Of a stretch of DNA of 64,000 nucleotides, positions 22,112-33,105 are shown piece after piece. The DNA comes from Gloeophyllum trabeum ATCC 11539. Taxonomy: Eukaryota; Basidiomycota; Agaricomycetes; Gloeophyllales; Gloeophyllaceae. The translations under genes were made by a program, and so were the position numbers. Numbering within the stretch: the first letter of the stretch is position 1; the number at the start of each line of letters is the position of its first letter. The notes under the pieces were generated by a model. That model was not told the DNA's origin, searched no databases, and saw only the letters and a program-made list of their open reading frames with translations. The stretch spans positions 237,009 to 301,008 of the forward strand of contig NW_006920412.1 of NCBI RefSeq assembly GCF_000344685.1, in the 5' to 3' direction.

Positions 22112-24541
22112 ATGTGAGTTGTCGACCAGGAACTGCGCTGTCGTAGCTAAAATAACTGTAAATTACTTCTACTCAAACGCTAGGTCGACCTCGCGAGTCG
22201 CACCCCCGCCAGTCAACCTGAAGGAGCGCATCGCTGCCCTGCAGCAGCGCACGACCAGCCCGCCCGCTCCGCTGACCGCGCAGCCGACAGGGGGCAAGGG
22301 AAATGCACCGTCAGCGCCCGGGAGCTTGAAGGACAAGATCGCCAAGTTCGAGGAGCGCGGCGGCACGCCCGTGCCCCGGGGCAGCTTTGGCTTCGGCGCG
22401 CCGCCCGTGAACGACGGCTCCGTGAAGAAGCGCGGCGAGCTCTACGGAAACCGCATACCGAGCGCGAGCCGGCTGGCTGCGCAGTATACGGGCCTGACGG
22501 CGCAGTATACCGGCGTGAGCACGCAGTATACCGGGACGCTGTCCCCACAGGCGACGGGGAGGGGAGGCTTGCCTGAGGCAGACGGGAGGGCGGACGTGCA
22601 AAGGCAACGTCCTATATCGGCCTTTGGATTTGATGTCTCGTATCACACTGGGGAGGTGCCGCCTGTTCCCGACTTGCCTTCTCTCTACCAGGGCCAGGGC
22701 GTGGTGGCGGCTGATGATGTCTCGCCAAGTCTGCTGCATTCCCCACCAGCACAGGTTCCCGTGCAACAAGAAACGGTTCCTGATTCTGACACTGCCAATG
22801 ACAGTCTACTGGAAAGGGAGCCTTCACCCGTCCTCGATGAGCGTACACAACATTCTCCTTCTGACGAGGCTCGTGCGCCAGACGCCGACCTCGTGCCGGA
22901 GAGTAAAGCGGAAGTTACTGATACTTCAAACCTCGACGATGTCCCAGCTTCCACGGAACCTGCAAAGGAACTTGCTATTCCAGAGTCTCCTCAGGATAAA
23001 GACAGTCCTTCCACTCCACCCGCAGCAACCCAGTCTTCCACCCAGGCTGTATATTCCTCGACATCTGCTGAAGCAGAAGATGTGACCGACATGCACACCG
23101 TCTCATCCCCAGACGACACCACGCCTGTAGCTTCCCCGCGACAAGCCTCCCTTCCATCCGAGCCCGCCCCTGCCTCCCCGGAACCGGACCTCGACGCCAA
23201 GTCGACACGGACAATGAGCATCATCTCTGCGAACAACGCTCAGATCATCACAGCTACTGCGCACCCCACCGCCCGCGCCGTCGTCGTCCCCGCACCTATT
23301 GTCGTACCACCCCCCTCCACCGATGTCCAAGTCGACGAGCCCTCTCCTCTCCCGGAGAAGCGGGAAGCCCCCGTCCCCCGATCGTTCCGCGCGGTCGTGC
23401 ACAAGAAAGTTCGGGAGGACGTCCGCACGCTCGACAAGAGCAAGAAGAGCCCGCAGGCCGCGCGCGTCCTGCAGAGCGCGGGCGAGCCACCCGCCTCGCC
23501 CGGCTCGAGCGAGCTCGCGAGCCTGCTGATGAGCGCGGCGCTGCTCGAGGAGCAGCTCAGCGGCGGCGTGCTCCCGTCGCCGGATGTGCGCGTCACGCCC
23601 GTCGACGCGGAGGCGGACGAGTTCGGCGCGAAGACGCTCACGCCCGTGCAGGAGGCGTTCGACCCGTTCGTCACCGCGCCGCGCTCGCTCTCGCAGCACT
23701 CGCACGCGTCGTCGTCGTCATCATCGTCGCATTCGCACCAGACGCTGACGCCGACGCCCGACTCGGTCGCGTTCCCCGCGCACCCGTCGCACTCGCAGGA
23801 AGAGTTTCCGCCGACGCCGCCGCCCAAGAGCGCGCGCACGCGCTACTTCTCGCGCTCGCTCCGCTCGTTGCGGTCGGTCTCCATATCGCGGCACAGCGTG
23901 AGCATGTCGTCGGAGGAGTCGGCGCCGGTCGTGACGCCGCCGAGCGAAGAGAAGGCCGCGGGGTGGGGCAGCCCGAAGAAGACGATGGGGCGCGCGACTA
24001 GTTTCGTCGCGGAGAGGATATGGAGTCGCAAGAGGACGAAGTCGGGGGTGGTGGATCCGAACGGTGAGTATGGTTAGGCAGTCTGGTGTCCCCTTGGGAA
24101 TGTTGCTTACAATAATTTTCTGTGGTGCCAGACGAGGAGGCTCCAGAGATCCCGGCCTTGCACGTCCGTTCTGCTTCCTATAACCCGCACGCCCACGGCG
24201 ACGCCCCACCCTCCGAAGCCGATTCCACCCGCCCCGTCTCGTGGGCTAACACATCCTCCTCCTCCTCCTCGCCGTACAACGACACTTTCGACTCGGAGCT
24301 ATTTGACGCATTCCCACAGGTACCCGATAGCATCCCCCTACAGTCCAACGGGCACCTGCAGCCCCCGCCATCGTCCCCGCCCCAACACGAGAAAGAGAAA
24401 ATGTCGTTCCTGAACCGCGCGACGACGCTGCCCTCTCGTGCGCACCGGAGCAGTAACGACAAGACTCGCCGGTCGATGGAGACCCAAACGCAGGGCCAGG
24501 GTCCGCCGCGGGCGAGTATCATCAGGAGAAAGCATTACTAA
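22112..24541 (+). CDS. Actin-patch-like disordered protein with Ark1/Prk1 phosphorylation motifs
   Basis: Predicted 763-residue protein; exons 22112-22113 (AT of the start codon), 22184-24063, 24132-24541. The 70-nt first intron splits ATG as AT|G, giving MSTSRVAPPPVNLKERIAAL. Two short helical repeats near the N-terminus, VNLKERIAALQQR and SLKDKIAKFEERGG, are conserved in unnamed fungal proteins. Five copies of the Ark1/Prk1 consensus [L/I/V]xxQxTG follow: LTAQPTG at 22272-22292, then LAAQYTG, LTAQYTG, VSTQYTG, LSPQATG between 22473 and 22559. The rest is Pro/Ser/Thr-rich and disordered, with a Ser-rich run near 23705. Prk1 motifs are known from Pan1, Sla1 and similar endocytic proteins, so an actin-patch role (for example Aim21-like) is inference. 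Confidence 0.75.
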
Positions 24542-24887
24542 CCACTCGTTTTCTCCCTTGCTCTGCTTTGTAGATACATCCATGCTCTTTCGCGTTCGTG
24601 TGCATTTTGTTGCTGATCTAACTCATTTTCTGCCTGTTCGCATCTTACGCATAGCATTTTCTCATACTCGCTCACAGGGCATAGCTTACCAGTCGGTTAT
24701 ATTGTGTCTAGTACTCGGCAATACATCCGGATAACACACCATCTCATACAATGAATTGCTTGTGAATCGAATAAGCATTAGGAGTTACACAAGAAACCGT
24801 AGGTAATGCTGTAGTGTACATGGTCATGAAGGCAAATAAATCATGTAACCGATTGGAGGCAGTATGAAAGACGAAGTCCTGCCTGCA
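24542..24887. other. Non-coding stretch between convergent genes
   Basis: Shared 3' region of the Ark/Prk-motif gene and the CENP-C gene. Nothing further seen. Confidence 0.5.
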
Positions 24888-27098
24888 TTAGCTTTTCCTT
24901 GAGTTAGTCGTCTTCTTTGCGACCTTGCCATTAGTGCGTGGCCTCTCCTCTTCCTCTGTCTCGTTACCAGCGGCTGAAGCTGCCCCAGACGAATGTCGAC
25001 CATTCTGTCCCGGTCCAAGCGAGCGTCGAGCAGACGATGTTCCAGGTTTCAGCAGCGCGGGAGGCGCGTCCACTTCCTCGAGCGGTATCTTCCTGGCTTG
25101 TGCAAAGAAGAGCTTCGCATCCCGCTCACAGATGTTCTGGATGAAGTATTGATTTCCTGGAATCGCAGAAGGATGTTAGATAAGGCGTGTGTGATAGATG
25201 GTAATTGATGGAGGGTCGCACCTCGGGGTACCAGAAACATGCCGCCGGTCGCGACGATCACGCTTGTCTTGTGTACGTGGAAGTTGACGGCGCCTTCGAT
25301 GACGTAGAAAGCCTGCATAGGTGAATTGAGATTGAAGCGTTAGGGGCTGGGAGGCAGAGTCCACGCACATAAGTATTATCTTTGGTCTGCTTGCTAGGCT
25401 TGGCTTTGCCCGGCGGGATCATGAGATAGCCAGCAGCCATGAACTCAGCGTCGCCAAATACGCGCTGGAAGAAGAAGTCGTTGTTTGCAGCAGCTTTCGG
25501 CTCCAGCATCTTGGCCGTGAACGCGATACCTGTAACATTCTCAATTATGAGAAAGAAATCACAGACGAAGGAAACTCACGTCTCTCCACCTCCTGCTTCG
25601 TAACATAATCCAATATGATTCCTTTGGGCTCAGTCTGGTCATCCCAGCCCTCCTCAGGGTTCGGAGCGGGCACAACCTCGACCTCCGGCTCTGCCGTCCC
25701 CGTCTTCGCGCGGCTACCCTCCCGCGTTTTCTTCCTCCCCTTCCTCCCCGCCTTACCCAGCGGCTGTACAGGCTCTTTCGGCAGCCGTATGATCTCCTTG
25801 ATATGTGGAACGTAGGTCACCCCCGAGTCGCGCCGCCCGTAGACGACCTTTTCCAGGCGCCACCATTCAAGCGGGCCGTAGCGCACGCGCCGCGACCTGC
25901 GCACGCCGGGGTGCTCGCCATTGTCGGAATCTTGGGATACTGCCTACGGGTTTAGTATGGAAGTAGGACAGCAGATAGGATACGCACGAGGGATGTGCAT
26001 GACTTCTTGTCGCTTTCGAGGAGCGCGGGGTTTCTTTGGTTTGGGATTCTCCTTCTCCTTCGCCAGGCGAGCTTTCTTGCTCGAAGGCCGCTCTTCTTCC
26101 TCCTCTTGTTGGGCGTCGTTGTCCAAATCCATAGGCATGTCATCCGCCTCCTGTAAGCCCGGATCGACCGCGTCTTCCACGTCACTCTGCTCCTGTTCTT
26201 CCATCTCTTCGTCTCTCTGCCTCTCTTTACCCTTACCGGTACTTCTGGGTACTGTGTTCTCTTTGTCCGCACCGCCTGACCGATCAGGGATATTGCTGAG
26301 TTGCCTGGCACGCTTGAGATTGCCCTGCCGCGTGTCAGCGGGACTGGACTGCCTTCCCCTCTTGGCGGGAGATATGCTTTGGACGACCTGCTGCTCCTCC
26401 GCGTCGTCGTCGTCATCATCATCATCCTGGTCCAGATGTGCAAAGCTTGGGCCGTAGTCATAATCGGGCAAATCAGACGGCGGCAGGTCAACGTCCTCTT
26501 CGTATTGCACCTCTTCTCGCGTGATGGAGACTCGAGACAAGGCAGATGGACCTGGCCCGTTGGCCGTAGATTGTCTGCGAGGAGCCGCAGAGGACGTTCG
26601 CGGGCGGGGCGACGGGACTGTGTCAAAATCAACGTCGGAAGAGTGTGGCACTGGGCGGGACGAGGACCCAGTCCTCCTGATGCTTGAAGGTGCGATTGTC
26701 TGGCGAGCACTGGTAAAATACACCGCAGGCGAAGGTGGATTGCCTAGCCCAAATCATTAAACGCATACAGCCACATTTTAACAGAAACGGTACTCACTAT
26801 CCACCAAGTCCATCGACGCCTCCCCGTACTCCTCATCGTCGTACTCCTCGTCCGCCACGGGTGTCAGCGCCTTCTTCCTCTTGCGCCCATTTGCTTTCAC
26901 TCTCGGCGGAGTGACCTTGTCGGCCTGGCTGATAACCTGGTCGAACGCCTCGAACTCGTCGGACCTGCGATCGACGTAGCCGACCGCAAGTCCCGTCCGC
27001 TTTCCATGTTCAAAGTCGTCGGCACGAAAGGGGACGTGCGCTTTGGGCGCTATGCGCCGTGATATTCCGAGGCTGCTCTTGCGCGCGGACGTCGGCAT
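24888..27098 (-). CDS. MIF2: Inner kinetochore protein CENP-C/Mif2
   Basis: Centromere protein that bridges the CENP-A nucleosome and the outer kinetochore. Six exons in transcript order: 27098-26798, 26743-25988, 25939-25580, 25529-25369, 25312-25222, 25156-24888; 645 residues. The N-terminal Mif2 region reads AHVPFRADDFEHGKRTGLAV. The middle is acidic and Ser-rich with DQDDDDDDDDAEE and a basic AT-hook-like PKPKKPRAPRKRQE. The CENP-C signature motif is RRSRRVRYGPLEWWRLEKVV at about residue 365. The C-terminal cupin dimerisation domain spans about 480-600: MIPPGKAKPSKQTKDNTY, FYVIEGAVNFHVHKTSVIVA, MFLVPRGNQYFIQNICERDA. Divergent from MDM12 with 188 nt between the start codons. Confidence 0.95.
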
Positions 27099-27286
27099 CG
27101 GCGAGAGTGAGCGTCGGGACTGGAGCGGAGGCGTGGGAGAATACCGACGCGCCTTCGCGTTGTTGATATCACGGGTTCAATTTTTATTTACAGTGCATAA
27201 CTAATATAAACCTGATAATATACCAATAATATATACGCAGCCACGGCCACGAAGGGGAACGCGTCCGAGTCTCTGCAGCGGCCGCC

Positions 27287-28450
27287 ATGTCGATCGACTT
27301 GCTCTGGGACAAGCTCGACGGCTCTCTCGCGTCGTCGCTCGTCGACCTGCTCAATAGGCAGCTAGCAAACACCAGTAGGCCGTCCTTTATCGGACCCGTT
27401 GAGGTCACGTCGTTCGACTTCGGGAGCGCGAGCCCGGACGTCACGCTTGTCGACCTGCGCGATATCTACCGCGACTTCCTGGAGGATGACGACGAAGAGG
27501 CCGACCGCGATGTCGTCGACAAGGTCACGCAGGGCCCTGCGGTCGACTCTGACGACGAGTTCGAGTGGGTGTCGCGCAAGGCGGTGAGGAAGGGTCTGGC
27601 GGACGAGGTGCCGGCGTACCACCATCTCCCGCCGCATGTGCGCTATGGGCGCGGGCCGTCGATGGACCTATTTGCATCTACGCCAGGCCTCTACTCGCCG
27701 ACGAGGGATATTTGGGCGGTTGGCGGGGGCGCGAGCCCTATGGCCATGAGCTTCTCCGGTCTGGCGGACCTCAGGCCAGCGTTTGGCGGCAGGACACCTC
27801 TGTCTGCTGCTGGATCCACTGCTGCCTTCAGTCCACCCCAAAGAGATCCGCGTACGCCTCCGAATACAGCTGCTCCCCTGCCGGAAGAAAGTGACGAGGA
27901 GCAGGAATCGCAAGAACCGTCTGAGCAGCCACCGCCCGCCAATCCACATCCAAATCTCCAGCTCCATTTGCATATAACCTGGCAGTCTAATCTGCGACTG
28001 ACCCTTACCACGTCTCTCCTGATCAACTACCCTTCTCCCATGTTCATGTCGCTCCCGATCAAGCTGTCCGTCACGGGTCTGCTCTTCGACGGCGAAGTCG
28101 CGGTGGCGTACGAAGGCGAGCGCCGCCGGGTGCATCTGTGCATCCTCGACGACCAAGACCCGTACGGCCCCGCCTGTGACCGCTCGAAGCGCGATTCTGT
28201 GAACAGCACGCCTCCCACGCCGGACGACGATTCGCCCGGGAGCATGTCCGGCCCGCGGCTGACGAAACCCCTGCCCATCGGCCAGCGCTTGCTGCCCTCG
28301 ATTTTAATTGAGAGCGAAATCGGCGAAGCTGATAAGCATGTACTGAAGAACGTCTCCAGGGTGGAACGCTTCATCCAAGACATCATCCGTAAGACGGTCG
28401 AGGAGGAACTCGTGTTCCCGAACTTTCATACGCTGATCATGGGCGAGTAA
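27287..28450 (+). CDS. MDM12: ERMES complex subunit Mdm12 (SMP domain)
   Basis: Intronless gene of 387 residues for the cytosolic bridge of the ER-mitochondria encounter structure, a lipid-transfer complex. It opens MSIDLLWDKLDGSLASSLVD, the family start, and GPVEVTSFDFGSASPDVTLV is the first SMP block. The second half carries INYPSPMFMSLPIKLSVTGL, FDGEVAVAYEGERRRVHLCI and the C-terminal block VLKNVSRVERFIQDIIRKTV, EEELVFPNFHTLIM. A poorly conserved acidic/Pro-rich insert lies between (about residues 60-215). The start lies in a good context (GCCGCCATGT). Confidence 0.96.
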   Translation: MSIDLLWDKLDGSLASSLVDLLNRQLANTSRPSFIGPVEVTSFDFGSASPDVTLVDLRDIYRDFLEDDDEEADRDVVDKVTQGPAVDSDDEFEWVSRKAVRKGLADEVPAYHHLPPHVRYGRGPSMDLFASTPGLYSPTRDIWAVGGGASPMAMSFSGLADLRPAFGGRTPLSAAGSTAAFSPPQRDPRTPPNTAAPLPEESDEEQESQEPSEQPPPANPHPNLQLHLHITWQSNLRLTLTTSLLINYPSPMFMSLPIKLSVTGLLFDGEVAVAYEGERRRVHLCILDDQDPYGPACDRSKRDSVNSTPPTPDDDSPGSMSGPRLTKPLPIGQRLLPSILIESEIGEADKHVLKNVSRVERFIQDIIRKTVEEELVFPNFHTLIMGE

Positions 28451-28519
28451 CGACCCAATTAGAACATCCAAGATACCAGAAATACAGAGTATTGTAAGTG
28501 ATACAATGATAATAAATGC

Positions 28520-30709
28520 TTACAACAGGGACTTGCTCATGTACGGTCCATCTAGCTCATACCCCAAACGCCGGTAATAATCCCGTGTTCCGACGCCTAT
28601 AACATCAAAGGTAAAACACCTTCAGCTGTACGACCAGCCATGCCGAGAAGGCCGAGCTTACCGGAAATGACAGCAATTTTGATGCTTCCGTGCTCTTCTC
28701 TCGCTATCCGCTCTGCCTCCTCCATCAACAAGGTCCCGAAGCCCTGAAAAATGTCAGCACCATGACTTTCAGATATTTCTCGGATTACGCAATGCCTACC
28801 TGATGCTGGAACTTTGTCGGGTCCCTACCATGCACCGGGACAGCCGTCCCGTACACATGCAACTCACGCACGATACTGCATCCTCCCTCGTCTCCAGGCT
28901 TCCTGACCAGTTCCGGGCGGAACGTACCCTCATCAGAACACTTCCGGAGACGCAGCAAACTGATCAGGATATCCCTCTCGGGGTCCTCGTAGGACAAAAA
29001 GGTCTCCCAGCCGCCATTTGCGGTGTAGTCGCGGCGGATGAGCTCTGCCGCCTCTGGACGGACCTTGTGGTGAATTTCATGGATCTGAGTCAAAGAATGG
29101 TCAGACCTAGATGAGGCTGTAAGCAGGTGTAGATACATACCCCGACTTCTCGGAATCGTACATCTCTGCACTCGGCGCCGAAGTCCTTCATACGGTTCAG
29201 CGCAAGCTCTCGTAGATTACCCGAGTTCTCGCAGCCGCTTGTTACTAATGGCAATGGAATGTCTCTGCAAAGCTTGTAAACGAACAGGCCTGGATGAAAG
29301 ACATTCAGCCACCCTACCGTTGAACGCGGTATACTCTAGTCCAGGGAGGTACCAGGGCTAATATCCGGGCTACAACATCCACGAGCACGTTGGGCGTATA
29401 GTTCTTATACCTGCCCGTCCGCCACAGCTCGTACAGACCTGTCCCGCGGATGACAAGCGTCGGGTAGATCTTGAGGCCATCGCTGCGGAAGGCGGGGTTC
29501 TCGAAGTACTCCTTGAACTGCTCGAGGTCGCGCTCGACGCCGACGTTGGGAAGGTCGGGCATCATGTGGGCGACGACCTTGAAGCCGGCATCCTTGGCGA
29601 GGTGGAAGGACTCGGTGACGGCGCGCACGGTGTGCCCGCGGTTGGTGTCGCGCGCGACGTCTTCATAGACGGACTGCACGCCGATTTCAAGGCGTGTGCA
29701 GCCGTAGCGGAGCATTTGGCTGGAGGGAGACGTGTGATGTTCAGCAGCGCTTGGTTCGTCCGCCGTGACGATACGCACCTGAGATGGGGCTTCAGACAGT
29801 AATCTGGCCGAGTCTCGATAGTGATGCCGATAGCTTTAGACTTGCTCTGCTCGGAGAATCTACGAAACTGTGAGTACTTACTCGTTACGACAGGGGGGTT
29901 CAGCGACATACCGAACTGCCTCATCGACATCGAGACCTGTGAACCCAGACAGGGCATTGTGCAGCTGAGCGATGAATTTGTTCCGGTAATCTTCGGGCAT
30001 ACTCATAAAAGTTCCGCCCATGATAATAAACTCGACCTAGCGCAGCTCAACGTCACATCGCATCGGCCGCATCTCCCTTTTGCGTTTACGCTCGATAGGT
30101 ACATACCTTATCGACGCTGTGCCCCAGTGCCTTTAACTGCTCCACGCGCCCGCGGGTCTGCTCATAAGGATCGTACCGGGCGCGGATGGCGCGCATGCTG
30201 GTTGGCTCGTAGCCCGTATAGCTCTGGGTACTGTAGTCAAAGTCGGAGTCGGGCCCGCCGGGGCAGTATACGCAGATGTTGCCCGTCATGGCAATGTGCG
30301 GGCACCGATGGGGCTTGCACATAACAGCCACGACAGCTATCTAGGCCCGGGAATAACTCAATAAGTCCAGTTATGCAATAAACGTGTTGGCTCACCCCGC
30401 TGGCCGTCCGTATGGGCCTCGCTCGCAGCTTCGGGAGTAGCGCTTTCTTGTATTCATCCGGGATGGCACTGATTATGTCCACGAGCCGGGGGACGCCTCC
30501 GTACCCAAATTTCTTGCTGATCTTAGCGCGGAGTTCGTTCAGCGAGACGGTCTGGTTGGCGTCGTGAGCCTTGATGAGTTCCGCCGCGATGCCCGACGTT
30601 ACTCGAAGTAATTGTTCGGCCTGAGAGGGCCCTGCAGGCAAAATAGGCTTATGAAGTCCCAGAGCATCAGACTGAAGCACGCACCGTCGGTCCTCGTTCC
30701 TTGTACCAT
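28520..30709 (-). CDS. ELP3: Elongator catalytic subunit Elp3
   Basis: Radical-SAM/acetyltransferase subunit of Elongator, which makes the cm5/mcm5/ncm5 modification at U34 of cytosolic tRNAs. Ten exons in transcript order: 30709-30685, 30631-30396, 30340-30107, 30036-29912, 29859-29779, 29719-29318, 29264-29141, 29084-28800, 28743-28662, 28596-28520; 556 residues, the usual length. The radical-SAM cysteines lie in [20 protein letters not shown] (Cys100, 110, 113). [31 protein letters not shown] and [19 protein letters not shown] follow. The GNAT part reads [31 protein letters not shown] and [12 protein letters not shown]. The start at 30709 ([19 protein letters not shown]) is preferred over a longer open frame further upstream because only it stays in frame through intron 1. 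Confidence 0.96.
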
Positions 30710-30851
30710 ATCCTGCGGTTATGCAGTCAGAGCGTTCCGTTTGTATTCTTGAGACCGATGAGAAGTCGTAGTGCAATGGACTTCGACTCAAGTCGATGCC
30801 GCCGGCTACAAATTGATCGAGTGCCACAATTCCTTTCTGGCGGCTTCCCTC
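30710..30851. promoter_or_regulatory. Shared divergent promoter of ELP3 and PGS1
   Basis: Only 142 nt separate the two predicted start codons. The interval must hold both core promoters and leaders, or the transcripts overlap. No TATA box is evident. Confidence 0.5.
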
Positions 30852-32721
30852 ATGCTGGCTGCTACTCGCGATGCTAGACGAATCATAATCCGACATAATA
30901 AAGTCTACCTACCGCATTATAATAGAGGACAGAGCCGCAGGATAGCGACCTCCTTTTCCGAGACGACAACTGAGGGTATTGCCAGGAAACTCGCGGAGAG
31001 ACAACCATGTTTTGCATTATCTCCAGCCGACGTTCGGGTCTTGCTGGCACCGAAGCAGTTCTATGACAACTTGCTAGTACGAGAACTAGTATTGAATCTA
31101 TAAACTCTCAACGAGGGAATTATTAGGGCATGATTCGGCGGGCACGCAAACGAGTTTTCCTGTCTTCACTATACATTGGGTCGGAGGAAGGGGAATTAGT
31201 ACGTCGGATCCTCTCAAACTATCGACTTAGCATGACAGGAAAATCCAGATTGATACTCTTAGCACTGCTCTTAGGAGCAACCCTTCTCTACAAGTTGAGA
31301 TACTGCTGGACTTGAACAGGTCCACACGACCCGAAAGCCCTTCCACCGCGGAAGCTCTCTCGCCCTTGCTCGCAGAGTTCCCGGACCGGGTACACATATC
31401 TCTCTTCCGGAGCCCCAGACTGAAGGGAATGATGTCCAAGATTGTTCCTCCCCGATTCAACGAAGGATGGGGCACCTGGCACGCCAAGATATACGGCGTC
31501 GACGACGAAGTCATGATTAGCGGGTAGGTTCGTCTGTATTATGTGCATGCTTATTCCTCGGACTCCACAGCTAATGTTTCCAAGCGCCAACCTGAACAAG
31601 TCCTACTTCACGAACCGTCAAGACCGATACGTTCACTTCGGGTCACACCCCGAATTCGCTCACTATTGCCACTCCTACTTGCGCGCCGCGTCGACATTCT
31701 CATACCAACTACAGTTCTCAAGCACCTCAAAGTATTCTCTGCAATGGCCGGATCCTGACGTGCACCCACACCACATCGAACCCAAGGCTGCGCGCGCTTT
31801 CCGGGAGTTCCAGTCTTCATACACGCAGTCTCGAACACAAACAGCCCTTGCCGACGCTCGCAGCGAGGACCGTGTCCTCATATTCCCCGTCCTTCAAGCA
31901 GGGCAATTCAACATTCGAGAAGAAGAAGTGTGTGTGGGATTCCTATTCGACGAGGTGCATAAAGAAGCCGAGCGCCGCGGCCCGCGACAGCCCGGCCCTC
32001 TAATAGACCTCACCAGCGGTTATTTCGGGCTGTATGGACCCTATAAGGATCTCATCTTACGATCTGATTTCGGTTGTCGCATACTGGCAGCGAGCCCAAA
32101 GGTCGGTCTACCTCGCGCTGCTGCGTTTATATCTCCATATTGATTATGGGCCTAATATTAGGCAAACGGATTTTATGGCTCGAAGGGTGTATCTGGGCGG
32201 ATACCAGAGGGATACACCTACTTGGAGCAACGATTTATGCGGGCGGTTCACGCTGCAGGACGCGATGCTCCTGTTGCTACTGCGGTCCCTGGGAGCGTCG
32301 AAGACGCTGCGAAGGGCGTGCAGCTCAGCGAATGGGAACGGGACGGCTGGACATATCATGCTAAAGGTACATCAACGACGCTTCAGATATCATTATATCC
32401 ATATTCGTCCCGTTCTGTCATTGGTTGTGTCCTGCATTCCGAATTGCACTTGCTGATGCGTTCGCAGGATTATGGCTGTCTCCGACGCCTGATTCACCGC
32501 CGGTCCTCACCCTGCTCGGGTCGACCAATTTGAATTCCCGCTCAGCGAACTTGGACACCGAGCTGTCGTTCATACTGTTGTCGTCCTCCCACGCGTTGCG
32601 ACGACAGCTTCATGACGAGGTGGAGGGGCTCAGGAGGTACGCAAGACCATGGCAGGGTGAGCATAGGAAAGTCCGGATCGGCACGAAGATGCTGGTGAAC
32701 TTTGTCGGTGGGATGCTGTAA
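30852..32721 (+). CDS. PGS1: CDP-diacylglycerol-glycerol-3-phosphate 3-phosphatidyltransferase
   Basis: Mitochondrial phosphatidylglycerophosphate synthase, first committed step to cardiolipin. Six exons: 30852-31076, 31127-31198, 31249-31523, 31585-32101, 32162-32366, 32468-32721; 515 residues. The chosen ATG begins an Arg-rich targeting peptide (MLAATRDARRIIIRHNKVYL). Conserved parts: IRRARKRVFLSSLYIGSEEG, EILLDLNRSTRP, then the first phospholipase-D-type motif HAKIYGVDDEVMISGANLN (HxK...D) around residue 180, and the second, YHAKGLWL, with GSTNLNSRSANLDTELSF downstream. LIDLTSGYFGLY is also typical. The last intron (32367-32467, 101 nt) is the longest. Start choice is inference; upstream frame has no better ATG. 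Confidence 0.93.
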
Positions 32722-33105
32722 TGTACTGTATGCTCCCTTATTCTCCCGTAGTCACTTAACTCAGATTAGGTACTCTGGAGATGTCATACCTTATGAACCT
32801 CCAAATTTACGGCTCTCACCTACCCTTGGCCTCTTGCGAGGGACCAAGTAGCTCTGCCGTCAGCTAGAATTGAGAGGGAAGCTATGCATTGATAACCCCA
32901 AGACAAACGAATCTGTTGTTGAAACAAATCAAATGTCACATCGGGTCTCCTGTACATGTACAGTGCTGGCGGGCACAGCGAGAGTATAAACATGGGCTCT
33001 ACATTCCTATCAAGTACCGCATGGAAATACATTTCCTCTGGCTCATAAGCACGTGTCCCGCACAGATGAAAGGCGTCTTATCTACCATGAAGCCGGTCAC
33101 ATTCT
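32722..33105. other. Non-coding stretch between convergent genes
   Basis: 3' flanks of PGS1 and the unresolved minus-strand gene. Nothing else seen. Confidence 0.5.

Noticed and set aside
22213..24209. Several long minus-strand frames opposite the Ark/Prk-motif gene, and similar ones opposite 18127-18830
   Set aside because: They are Arg/Ala/His-rich shadows of GC-rich codons on the coding strand.
30237..30896. Longer Elp3 N-terminus starting MSDYDSSSIASS
   Set aside because: It is open only without splicing intron 1; the first intron shifts frame unless translation starts at 30709, and 30709 gives the family's usual N-terminus.
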